From Deltaproteobacteria bacterium (GTDB lineage Bacteria > Myxococcota_C > UBA6777), in the NCBI GenBank assembly GCA_006226375.1, contig SBHC01000073.1, forward strand, positions 95,877 to 159,876: a stretch of DNA of 64,000 nt, in the 5' to 3' direction. Under the pieces are notes generated by a model. That model was not told where the DNA came from and searched no databases. It saw only the letters and a list, made by a program, of their open reading frames with translations. Shown here one piece after another: positions 36,375 through 44,476 of the stretch (its first letter is position 1; each line of letters starts with the position of its first letter). Position numbers and translations under genes: made by a program.

Positions 36375-36392
36375 TGAATGGTCGTTCATTCA
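36375..36392. promoter_or_regulatory. FadR/TetR-type operator over the start site
   Basis: TGAATGGTCGTTCATTCA is an 18-bp palindrome with TGAATG/CATTCA arms. It closely resembles the known operator of Bacillus FadR, a TetR-type repressor released by long-chain acyl-CoA. Its place just after the -10 element predicts repression that is lifted by an acyl-CoA. The regulator gene is not in this window. Confidence 0.6.
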
Positions 36393-36522
36393 AGTCGTAG
36401 AGGCTGCCAATGAGCGACTCGCGAGGTCCAGGGTCAGTGGAACGGAGTGTACACCTGGCGGTTTAATAGAGAACCATTGTCAGGAAGAACACGATCGCGA
36501 GGTAAGTTGGGGAGGACTTCAG

Positions 36523-38193
36523 GTGGTTGACATGCATAGAGCAGGTGGATTCTTGCCAGAGCAGCCTGGGAATCAAAAGAACCAGACCCCTGAACTGTTT
36601 AATCTAGCCTCGTATTGTTTGGAGCCAAACGTTCGCGCTCGTCCGCATCATCCGGCCTTGGTGTTTGCGTCTTCCGAGGGGAAGAAGACCTACACGTACA
36701 GCGAAGTTGCAGAACAAGTCGCTCGCTTGATGGCTCAGTTAACGTTGGCCGAAGCCCATCGTGGGGACCGCATTCTACTCCGACTGTCCAACTCCCCGAC
36801 CTACGCTTTTGCCTTTCTGGCTGCAGCTGGAGCAGGGTTGGTGGCAGTTCCTGTGTCTCCACAGCTTTCCTCAGAGGAAGTCCAGTTCCTCCTCAACGAT
36901 TCAGAAGCCCGCTGGGTATGGACGACCCACACATTCCTGGAACGAGAACACTTGGTAGGGCAAGCGACAAGCCTGCTCGTAGAGGAAGCTCCCCCAGCAC
37001 CTTCCACGCCTGCTTCGTTTGCCAACACGCCAGCCGATGAGCCCGCTTACCTCGTCTATACCTCAGGAACGACAGCCAGGCCGAAAGGAGTGCTTCATGC
37101 ACAACGCAGCGTCTGGGGGCGTCGTCCCATGCAGTCGGGTTGGACAGACTTTCAACAAACGGATGTCGTCCTTCACGCCGGGCAGCTCAACTGGACCTAT
37201 ACCATGGGAGTGGGCCTCTTTGATGTTTGGGCAGCGGGTGGAACGGCGGTCATTTTTGATGGTCCGAACGATCCGACACGTTGGCCTGGACTGATCCAAG
37301 AGCATCAAGTATCGGTGTTCGCAGCGGTCCCTTCGGTGCTTCGACAGATTCTTAAGTACAACACAGATTCTCTGGAGTCGCTCTCCTCGCTTCGTCACGC
37401 TCTGACAGCAGGAGAAGCCCTGCGTCCCCACCTCCTTGAACAATGGAGGGACCTCGTGGGCTGTGAGCTGTACGAAGCGCTGGGTATGAGCGAGTGCTCC
37501 ACGTACATTTCATCCGGTCCATCAACAGCCATTCGCCCCGGCTCACCAGGAAAGCCGCAAGAGGGTCGAAAGGTCGCGATCCTCCCAAGTGACGGTGGTA
37601 CCACCCCGCTTCCCCCAAACGAGATTGGCTTGTTGGCGATCCATCGTACAGACCCAGGGTTGATGCTTGGTTACTGGAATCGCCCCGAAGAGGAAGCCGA
37701 CGTCTTTCGAGGAGAGTGGTTCGTGGGCGGCGACCTCGCTTCGTTCGATGAAGACGGATACGTATGGTTTCACGGTCGCAACAACGACCTGATGAACGCG
37801 CTGGGTTATCGAGTGTCACCCTTGGAAGTGGAACAAACGCTGGAACGACACCCTTCCATCCGCGAAGTCGGGGTTACCGAATGTCAGGTACGTGACGACC
37901 TGTCTGTGATTTGCGCCTGGTTCGTGCCTGAGTCTGAGTCACTGCCGAGCGAACAAGACCTCTCTGCTTGGTGTCAAGAGCACCTCGCAGCCTACAAATG
38001 CCCTCGTGAGTGGCGCAGGGTGGACGCTCTCCCACGCACCCGCTCCGGAAAACTTCAACGCCAACAACTTCAACAGTTTCAACGTTCATCACAGGGGCCA
38101 TGGGTTCCACCCAAGCCTCATTTTGCACCCCAGCCAGGACCTAAGACCTCTCTACAGCAGGTGGATTTCAATCTCTCAAAGGAGTCACCATGA
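36523..38193 (+). CDS. Acyl-CoA synthetase (AMP-forming), benzoate-CoA-ligase-like
   Basis: A 556-residue adenylate-forming ligase that activates a carboxylic acid with ATP and CoA. The GTG at 36523 has a GGGGAGGA site seven bases before it; the next ATG three codons on is also possible. The P-loop [11 protein letters not shown] lies at about 178-188, the acyl pocket region at [14 protein letters not shown], the A5-like motif [10 protein letters not shown], the A7/A8 region [28 protein letters not shown], and the catalytic Lys in RTRSGKLQR near 510. The overall pattern fits benzoate/short- or medium-chain acid ligases. It is first in the ethylmalonyl-CoA block and overlaps the next gene by ATGA. 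It probably supplies the acyl-CoA that enters this pathway, for example a short-chain acid; the substrate is not determined. Confidence 0.88.
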   Translation: MVDMHRAGGFLPEQPGNQKNQTPELFNLASYCLEPNVRARPHHPALVFASSEGKKTYTYSEVAEQVARLMAQLTLAEAHRGDRILLRLSNSPTYAFAFLAAAGAGLVAVPVSPQLSSEEVQFLLNDSEARWVWTTHTFLEREHLVGQATSLLVEEAPPAPSTPASFANTPADEPAYLVYTSGTTARPKGVLHAQRSVWGRRPMQSGWTDFQQTDVVLHAGQLNWTYTMGVGLFDVWAAGGTAVIFDGPNDPTRWPGLIQEHQVSVFAAVPSVLRQILKYNTDSLESLSSLRHALTAGEALRPHLLEQWRDLVGCELYEALGMSECSTYISSGPSTAIRPGSPGKPQEGRKVAILPSDGGTTPLPPNEIGLLAIHRTDPGLMLGYWNRPEEEADVFRGEWFVGGDLASFDEDGYVWFHGRNNDLMNALGYRVSPLEVEQTLERHPSIREVGVTECQVRDDLSVICAWFVPESESLPSEQDLSAWCQEHLAAYKCPREWRRVDALPRTRSGKLQRQQLQQFQRSSQGPWVPPKPHFAPQPGPKTSLQQVDFNLSKESP

Positions 38194-39965
38194 CACGTGA
38201 GTATTACGACATTGGAGAACAGCCCCCTCTCGGTGAAGTACCACCCAAGATGCACGCATGGCTTACCCGTGCGGAGCGTTTCGGTGAACCCATGGAGGCC
38301 TGGAAAACAGAGATCATCGATGTCCCAGAAATCGCCGATGACGAGGTGTTGGTCTATGTCATGGCCGCAGGCGTCAACTACAACAACGTCTGGGCTGGCT
38401 TGGGGGTTCCCATCAACGTCATCGCCGCACGCAACAAAGCGGGAGAGCCCGAAGAGTTTCACATCGGCGGCAGTGACGCATCCGGCATCGTGTACAAGAT
38501 AGGCAAAGACGTTACCCACTTGAAAGTTGGCGACGAAGTGGTGGTCCACTGTGGAACCTGGGACCGAGATTGCGACTGGGTCAAAGCTGGGGAAGACCCG
38601 ATGTACTCTCCGTCGTTCCGAATCTGGGGATACGAGACCAACTGGGGTAGCTTTGCTCAGTTCACGAAGGTTCAGGCCCAACAATGTCTGCCCAAGCCCA
38701 AGCACCTGACCTGGGAAGATGCAGCCGCCTACATGCTCGTGGGCGCCACAGCCTACCGCATGTTGATGGGTTGGGAAGAGCGTTCCCTCCGACCGGAAGA
38801 TGTCGTTCTAATCTGGGGTGGAGCCGGTGGTTTGGGCTCCATGGCCATCCAAATTGCAAGAGCAAAAGGTGCCATTCCCATCGCCGTGGTCTCCAGCGAG
38901 AAGAAGTTCGAGTATTGCGAACAGCTCGGGGCCAAGGGGTGTATCAACCGCAAAGAGTTTAGCCACTGGGGCATGCTTCCTCACTGGAAAGACCGTGTGG
39001 GATACAGCGAATGGCTCAAGGGAGTAAGAACCTTTGGACGCGCCATCTGGGATGTCCTGGGTGAAAAGAAAAACCCACGCATTGTCTTTGAACACCCAGG
39101 TGAAACGACCATCCCAACCTCCATGTTTGTTTGTGACACAGGAGGAATGGTTGTTATTTGTGCAGGAACCACCGGGTACAACGCGACCGTTGACCTCCGC
39201 TACCTGTGGATGCGCCAAAAGCGACTGCAAGGCTCCCACTTCGCCAACGGTGCACAGTCAGCTGAATTTAATGAGTTGGTGCTTGAAGGTAAGATTGACC
39301 CCTGTATGTCGAGAGCCTTCACCTACGAAGAGCTTCCTGTCGCTCATCAGTTGATGTACGACAACAAGCACCCAGAAGGAAACATGTCTGTCCTGATCGG
39401 TGCGCCGGAATTCGGCCTTGGAATCTCGGGAACCGTAGAGGGTCAAGCCAAACCGGCTCGATTGGATATCTCGGAGCCGGAAGAAGAGACCATCCACATT
39501 CCACACTACGAGCCAGAAAGCCTCGACAACATCCGTATCTTTGATAACAACCGAACGGTCCGAGTGTTGATGAGTCCCGGCGTGATCTCTGCACAGAAGA
39601 GCGCGAGCGTTACGGAGTTGGCCCACATGTTGTCCAAGAACAACATTCGCGCCTTGGTGATCAACGATGAGGGGGGCTATGCTGTCGGCGTTGTCTCCTT
39701 GACCGACATCATCCTGGCCCGTCAAGGCCGACGAAACCAGGAGCTGGACGCCCTCACAGCAGAGCAGATCATGACACCCAACCTCGTGGGCTGTTCACCC
39801 GATACCAAAGTAACGGAGGCCGTCACGCTGATGACAAGCCGCGGCATCCATCGCCTGGTGGTCTTGGAGCAAGACGAGACCTCCAAACCCAAGGCCATCG
39901 GCGTGATCTCCATGACGGACGTCTTGAACGAGATCATCTCGGAAACACCCGAGCCCCACTGGTAA
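38190..39965 (+). CDS. ccr: Crotonyl-CoA carboxylase/reductase with fused C-terminal CBS pair
   Basis: Reductive carboxylation of crotonyl-CoA to (2S)-ethylmalonyl-CoA with NADPH and CO2, the key step of the ethylmalonyl-CoA pathway. Residues 1-408 are the complete medium-chain dehydrogenase-type enzyme. [10 protein letters not shown] (63-72), RIWGYET (144-150) and GSHFAN (348-353) hold the Asn, aromatic-Glu and His positions linked to CO2 binding in studied enzymes, and [14 protein letters not shown] (208-221) is the NADPH loop. After a 45-residue linker, residues 456-585 form two CBS motifs ([20 protein letters not shown]...[11 protein letters not shown] and [19 protein letters not shown]...[12 protein letters not shown]). 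Known enzymes end near 430 residues, so the CBS pair is an addition that may sense adenine nucleotides. The start overlaps the ligase stop. Confidence 0.95.
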   Translation: MTREYYDIGEQPPLGEVPPKMHAWLTRAERFGEPMEAWKTEIIDVPEIADDEVLVYVMAAGVNYNNVWAGLGVPINVIAARNKAGEPEEFHIGGSDASGIVYKIGKDVTHLKVGDEVVVHCGTWDRDCDWVKAGEDPMYSPSFRIWGYETNWGSFAQFTKVQAQQCLPKPKHLTWEDAAAYMLVGATAYRMLMGWEERSLRPEDVVLIWGGAGGLGSMAIQIARAKGAIPIAVVSSEKKFEYCEQLGAKGCINRKEFSHWGMLPHWKDRVGYSEWLKGVRTFGRAIWDVLGEKKNPRIVFEHPGETTIPTSMFVCDTGGMVVICAGTTGYNATVDLRYLWMRQKRLQGSHFANGAQSAEFNELVLEGKIDPCMSRAFTYEELPVAHQLMYDNKHPEGNMSVLIGAPEFGLGISGTVEGQAKPARLDISEPEEETIHIPHYEPESLDNIRIFDNNRTVRVLMSPGVISAQKSASVTELAHMLSKNNIRALVINDEGGYAVGVVSLTDIILARQGRRNQELDALTAEQIMTPNLVGCSPDTKVTEAVTLMTSRGIHRLVVLEQDETSKPKAIGVISMTDVLNEIISETPEPHW

Positions 39966-40135
39966 ACCGGGGTTCGCGAAGAAGGGGGTGTGTTCCCATG
40001 GGAGCGCACCTCTTCGTTGGCAGGGGGGCCTGTACAACAAACTCTCTCCACAGTACTCATAAAACACACAACCGACAGCCTTTTGGATAAGGCTGTTGGT
40101 GAAGGTTTCGATTGTTCATTCACAGGAGAATGCTC
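39966..40135. other. Gap inside the ethylmalonyl-CoA block
   Basis: About 170 bp between ccr and the lyase gene, the longest internal gap of the block. It contains the stem-loop at 40071-40100 and an AGGAGA ribosome site at 40124. No -35/-10 pair stands out. Confidence 0.5.
40071..40100. other. 12-bp stem-loop in the ccr-lyase gap
   Basis: ACCGACAGCCTT pairs with AAGGCTGTTGGT across a 6-nt loop, with one mismatch. It lies about 35 nt before the lyase start. No T-run follows, so an mRNA-processing or stability element is more likely than a full terminator. Confidence 0.5.
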
Positions 40136-41572
40136 ATGTCGCTGTCGTTGCCCGCAGACGAAATCCAATCGCTACTGAGCGAGCTGCAGGAAGCCAACCA
40201 ACGTTTCAAGCAAGTCTACCCAGGAGACCGTGTGGATCGCCAGCCTGTCCACACTCTCTACGGTGGTGCTCAACTGTTTAAAGCAGGCTTGCATCGCAAG
40301 TTGGGCTCCCTCGCGGTTCGTGCACTAAGTGCCTACGCTCCCGACTTTGCGACCTTTGCCCATGCGATTGGCCTTCCAGGAAGCAGCTCGCTGCCCAAAG
40401 ATGCAGCGAGCATCCAGGCGCTGCTGGCTGAGCTGGAAGCCAACCCAGAGAGTGTCCGTCGCACCAATGAGCCGGCGTGGCGCGCTCACCTCATCTACCA
40501 ACGCGTCAAAGAAAAGTTGGACCGTGAACCTGTGGAAGAGTTGCGGATCGACTTTGAAGACGGATACGGCAATCGCCCGGACGACGAAGAAGATAGTCAC
40601 GCCAAGAACGCTGCTGAGCAACTTGCAGTATCGATGGCAGAGAACGACCTCCCTCCCTTCATCGGCATCCGAATCAAGCCCTTCACCGAGGAGTCGCGTG
40701 GACGAAGCCTTCGTACCCTCGACCTGTTCTTGACCACGCTGGTCGCAAACGCAGGTGCTAGGCTTCCTGATAACTTTGTTATCACTCTTCCCAAAGTTAC
40801 GATCCCTGAGCAGGTGTCGGTGCTTTCGAGAATCCTCGATAAGTTGGAAGAGAAGCTAGGTCTGCCCCATCAATCCATCGGTCTGGATTTGATGATTGAG
40901 ATGACACAGGCGATCATCAACGAACGTGGGGAGAACACCGTCTTTCAGTTGGTCCAGGCCGGCCATGGGCGCGTTCGCTACGCTGCGTTTGGAACCTACG
41001 ATTACACCGCAACTTGCAACATAACAGCGGCGTTTCAATCCCACACCCACCCGGCCTCTGACTTTGCTCGCCACGTGATGCAAGTCAGCCTCGCAGGGAC
41101 TGGGGTTGCCATCTCGGATGGTGCGACCACAACCATGCCGATTGGTCCTCATCGTGCTCCGAAGGGTGAGAGTTTGTCTCCGACTCAAATGGCCGAGAAC
41201 CAGGCCGCTGTCGAGCTTGCGTGGCGACTTCACTTCCGCAACATCTCCCACTCGTTGGAGCATGGTTACTACCAAGGTTGGGACCTCAATCCTGCTCAGA
41301 TTCCGGTTCGCTACGCCGCTGTATACAACTTCTTCCTGCAGGGCCTCGACGACGCTTCGATGCGCCTCAAAGCCTTCTTGCAGCGCGCAGCGCAAGCCAC
41401 TCTCAGCGGGAACACCTTCGACGATGCAGCCACAGGTCAGGGCCTGTTGAACTTCTTCCTCCGGGGTCTCGCCTGTGGAGCGCTCACGGAAGAAGAAGTC
41501 GTCGCAACAGGAATCACCCTGGAAGAGTTGCGCAGCCGCTCCTTCCTCGCCATTGTAGCCAACCGTATGTAA
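40136..41572 (+). CDS. DUF6986-type HpcH/HpaI aldolase; candidate (malyl/methylmalyl)-CoA lyase
   Basis: A 478-residue protein from ATG 40136 (AGGAGA six bases before; upstream ATGs at 40112 and 40130 are less well placed). It belongs to the citrate-lyase beta/aldolase superfamily. RIDFEDGYGNR, FIGIRIKPF, NFVITLPKV, LMIEMTQAI and YAAFGTYDYTA carry the metal- and substrate-binding residues. The length, the N-terminal extension and HGYYQGWDLNPAQIPVRYAA fit the DUF6986 subgroup rather than the 320-residue Mcl1 lyases of Rhodobacter. Its place between ccr and the dehydrogenase suggests that it cleaves beta-methylmalyl-CoA to glyoxylate and propionyl-CoA, and perhaps malyl-CoA. That assignment rests on context, not on similarity to a characterised lyase. 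Confidence 0.82.
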   Translation: MSLSLPADEIQSLLSELQEANQRFKQVYPGDRVDRQPVHTLYGGAQLFKAGLHRKLGSLAVRALSAYAPDFATFAHAIGLPGSSSLPKDAASIQALLAELEANPESVRRTNEPAWRAHLIYQRVKEKLDREPVEELRIDFEDGYGNRPDDEEDSHAKNAAEQLAVSMAENDLPPFIGIRIKPFTEESRGRSLRTLDLFLTTLVANAGARLPDNFVITLPKVTIPEQVSVLSRILDKLEEKLGLPHQSIGLDLMIEMTQAIINERGENTVFQLVQAGHGRVRYAAFGTYDYTATCNITAAFQSHTHPASDFARHVMQVSLAGTGVAISDGATTTMPIGPHRAPKGESLSPTQMAENQAAVELAWRLHFRNISHSLEHGYYQGWDLNPAQIPVRYAAVYNFFLQGLDDASMRLKAFLQRAAQATLSGNTFDDAATGQGLLNFFLRGLACGALTEEEVVATGITLEELRSRSFLAIVANRM

Positions 41573-41585
41573 GGGGGACTTCACC

Positions 41586-43247
41586 TTGGAATCAACACTT
41601 GCAATCGCTCTCAACGCATACAACGCTGCAGACGAAGTGGTGCAGAAAGCCATCGGTCACCTTCGCAGCCAGGTCCAGGTCAACGGTCGAGTGTCGCTCC
41701 CCGAGTTGGACAAACGACAGCTTCCTAGCTTTGAGTTGGCCTGGTGTGCCTCTGAGTTAACCGCGGCCAAAGCGTCACTGCTGTACCTTGAAGATCTCAA
41801 AGACGCTCCTACTGATGCGGACGTGTTGCAGTGGGAAAGCCGGCTTGCCTTTGTCTATTTGGCCCGAACGGTGAGCCGAATCCAAAGTCGACTGATGCAG
41901 CGACTGTCAGAGTATGGGCTCTCGTTTTCCGACCTTCAGCCCCTCCATGAAGGCGAAGTTGGAGAGTTCTGCCAAACCTACCAGTCCTCGTCGGAGCTTC
42001 AATCGATAGGTCAACAAGTGCAAGACCACAAACGTGATCATGTCACGCTGTGGACCAACGAAGAGCAGGAGCTGATGCGAGAGACCTTTGCTCGGCTCGC
42101 TGACGAAGTGGTCGCGCCTTTGGCCGAAGAGATTCACCGTCACGACCTCGACATCCCTGATAGCATCATCAACCCGCTGTTGGAGATGGGCATCTTTGGT
42201 TTGTCGATTCCCGAACAATACGGTGGACTCTGCAGCGACGATCACGAAGACACCATCGGAATGATTGTCGCCACGGAAGAGTTGTCACGAGGCTCCCTTG
42301 GCGCTGCAGGAAGCTTGATCACTCGACCCGAGATTTTGGCAAGGGCCCTCCTCGCAGGTGGCACCGAAGAACAAAAGGCTCACTGGCTTCCCAAGCTGGC
42401 GATGGGCGACCCCTTCTGCGCAGTCGCAGTGACCGAACCCAACTACGGTTCGGATGTTGCGGGTATGCAGTTTAGGGCCACCAAAGTGGAAGGAGGCTGG
42501 CGACTCAACGGCGTCAAAACCTGGTGTACGTTTGGCGGCAAAGCTGGCGTGCTGTTGGTGCTGGCTCGGACCGAATCGGATCCCGACCTGGGCCACAAAG
42601 GGTTGTCTTTGTTGCTTGCCGAGAAGCCATCGTTCCAAGGTCATGAGTTCACCCACGAGCAGCCCGAAGGTGGCCAGATTACGGGACGTGCCATTCCTAC
42701 CATCGGTTACCGAGGGATGCATTCCTTCGAGACCTTCTTCGACAACTACTTCGTCCCTGACAGCCACTTGATTGGCGGAGAAGGAGGTCGTGGCCGCGGG
42801 TTCTACTACATGATGGCTGGTTTCTCTGGAGGCCGCATCCAGACCGCCGCGCGAGCCATTGGTGTGATGCAAGCCGCAGTGGATGATGCTCGGACCTATG
42901 CCAGCGAACGCTCCATCTTTGGGCAAACCCTCGATCAATACGGGCTCACCCAAGTGAAGCTCGCTCAACTCGCGGCCCAGCTTTCGGCGGCTCGAAAGCT
43001 AACGTACCACGTGGGCCGACTGATGAACGAAGGCAAAGGCCAGATGGAAGCCAGCCTCGCCAAGCTTCTTACCTGTCGTTCAGCGGAAGAAGTGACCCGT
43101 GAAGCCATGCAGATCTATGGCGGTATGGGGTACGCCGAGGAAACCAACGTCAGCCGATTCTTTGTCGACGCGCGGGTGCTTTCTATCTTTGAAGGGGCTG
43201 AAGAAGTCCTGGCTCTCCGAGTGATTGCGCGGCAGCTGTTTTCCTAG
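41586..43247 (+). CDS. mcd: Methylsuccinyl-CoA dehydrogenase
   Basis: A 553-residue FAD-dependent acyl-CoA dehydrogenase. It has an N-terminal extension of about 150 residues before the standard dehydrogenase fold, as is typical of Mcd, which oxidises (2S)-methylsuccinyl-CoA to mesaconyl-CoA. Recognisable parts are EEQELMRETFARLADEVVAPLA, FCAVAVTEPNYGSDVAGMQ, LNGVKTWCTFGGKAGVLLV, GFSGGRIQTAARAIGVMQAA and MQIYGGMGYAEETNVSRFFVDARVLSIFEG. It starts at a TTG 13 nt after the lyase stop with an AAGGGGG site. Position in the block strongly supports the assignment. Electrons would pass to an electron-transfer flavoprotein not encoded here. Confidence 0.92.
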   Translation: MESTLAIALNAYNAADEVVQKAIGHLRSQVQVNGRVSLPELDKRQLPSFELAWCASELTAAKASLLYLEDLKDAPTDADVLQWESRLAFVYLARTVSRIQSRLMQRLSEYGLSFSDLQPLHEGEVGEFCQTYQSSSELQSIGQQVQDHKRDHVTLWTNEEQELMRETFARLADEVVAPLAEEIHRHDLDIPDSIINPLLEMGIFGLSIPEQYGGLCSDDHEDTIGMIVATEELSRGSLGAAGSLITRPEILARALLAGGTEEQKAHWLPKLAMGDPFCAVAVTEPNYGSDVAGMQFRATKVEGGWRLNGVKTWCTFGGKAGVLLVLARTESDPDLGHKGLSLLLAEKPSFQGHEFTHEQPEGGQITGRAIPTIGYRGMHSFETFFDNYFVPDSHLIGGEGGRGRGFYYMMAGFSGGRIQTAARAIGVMQAAVDDARTYASERSIFGQTLDQYGLTQVKLAQLAAQLSAARKLTYHVGRLMNEGKGQMEASLAKLLTCRSAEEVTREAMQIYGGMGYAEETNVSRFFVDARVLSIFEGAEEVLALRVIARQLFS

Positions 43248-43302
43248 AACTCTACGACTCCCTACCTCTCCGTACGATCTCCCACAAATTGAGGAACCGT
43301 TC

Positions 43303-44466
43303 ATGACTGTCAAAATGCCCCTGGGTGTGCAAGAAGAAAAAGCACCGTCACTTCCAGTGAACTTGGAGCAAGTCCGTCACCCACAATACGGCCGATACCT
43401 GGACGATTTGGAGCCGGGTAGAGTGTTTCGTCACCCCCGTGGTTTTACCATCGATCATGGCTGGGCGCGTTCGTTTGCGACCTGTTTCATGGAGACCAAC
43501 CCGCTGTACTTCAACGCGGAGTATGCGCGGGCCTTGGGCTTTCAGGATGTCGTGGTCAGCCCGCAGCTGGTGTTCAACTTGATTCTCTCCATGGGTGTCC
43601 AAAACGACTCCGAGAAGGCCATCGCCAACCTTGGTTACTACCAGGCTCAGTTTCTTCTCCCTGTCTATCCGGGAGATACGCTGACAGCGATGACCCATGT
43701 GGTGTCGCGAAGGGAGCGCGGGGAAGGCCAGCCAGGAATCGCCCACATTCAAACGTTGGGCATCAACCAACGTGACGAAGTGGTGATGCAATACGAACGA
43801 AAGATCTTGGTGGGTCCCCGAGGCGACGCACCGGCAGCAGCCCCTCCGCCCGAAAGTCCCGCCTTTCCTTGGGTGGAGAATGCATCCCTTCATGTTCCCT
43901 TAACCCCAGGACCCTACCCAACAGGTTTGACCGGCGGTCACACACTGGCTGGCTCCTTCCAACCCGGTGACATCATCGTTCACGCCAACGGCCGCACCGT
44001 GACGGATGAGCACATGTGGTGGAGCTACGGCGTAGGCAACACCCACCCTCTTCACAACGACCGCATCTACAGCACCGGCCGAACTGGCGCGATGAGCGGA
44101 GAGCCGATTGTCTATGGAGGCCTGGTCTTTGCCTGGCTGCAAGGACTAACCAGCCGCGACGTCAGCGAAAACGCGCTCTGGGAAGTTGGATTTTCAGAAG
44201 GCTACCATACACAGCCCACAGTCGCAGGAGACACACTGGCCGCGATCTCCCGCGTCTTGGCAGTGGACCCAGGACCCGAAGGCGTGGATGGCTCCGTTGT
44301 CACCTTCCAACTGATTGGCGTGAAGAACATCTCAGCCGCCCAAGCTGTGGAAACCTACGGCGCGGAATTGTTTGAGAAAGAACTCCCCAAACGAAAGCTG
44401 GGCAAAGAGAAGATCTCCGCCAAAGTGTTCGAGGTAGAGCGACGCGTGTTGCTCCGCAATGCATAA
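43303..44466 (+). CDS. mch: Mesaconyl-CoA hydratase (double MaoC hotdog)
   Basis: A 387-residue protein from ATG 43303 with a GAGGAA site; an upstream in-frame ATG at 43225 lies inside mcd and is less likely. Two hotdog domains are visible, residues 20-165 (FRHPRGFTIDHGWARSFATCFMETNPLYF, VVVSPQLVFNLILSM) and 200-345 (GDIIVHANGRTVTDEHMWWSYGVGNTHPLHND, GGLVFAWLQGL). Mch adds water to mesaconyl-CoA to give beta-methylmalyl-CoA, the substrate of the lyase encoded two genes upstream. The gene sits 55 nt after mcd and 10 nt before the mutase. The assignment rests on both sequence pattern and operon position. Confidence 0.9.
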   Translation: MTVKMPLGVQEEKAPSLPVNLEQVRHPQYGRYLDDLEPGRVFRHPRGFTIDHGWARSFATCFMETNPLYFNAEYARALGFQDVVVSPQLVFNLILSMGVQNDSEKAIANLGYYQAQFLLPVYPGDTLTAMTHVVSRRERGEGQPGIAHIQTLGINQRDEVVMQYERKILVGPRGDAPAAAPPPESPAFPWVENASLHVPLTPGPYPTGLTGGHTLAGSFQPGDIIVHANGRTVTDEHMWWSYGVGNTHPLHNDRIYSTGRTGAMSGEPIVYGGLVFAWLQGLTSRDVSENALWEVGFSEGYHTQPTVAGDTLAAISRVLAVDPGPEGVDGSVVTFQLIGVKNISAAQAVETYGAELFEKELPKRKLGKEKISAKVFEVERRVLLRNA

Positions 44467-44476
44467 GGAACCCTCC

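Larger units (their letters stand above)
36000..36522. other. Regulatory intergenic region of the ethylmalonyl-CoA block
   Basis: About 520 bp without a credible gene. It contains a sigma-70-type promoter (36337-36364), a perfect-arm TGAATG palindrome at its start site (36375-36392) and a weaker related site (36224-36241). The bases from 36000 to 36220 show nothing I recognise. The leader from the predicted start to the GTG at 36523 is about 150 nt. Confidence 0.6.
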
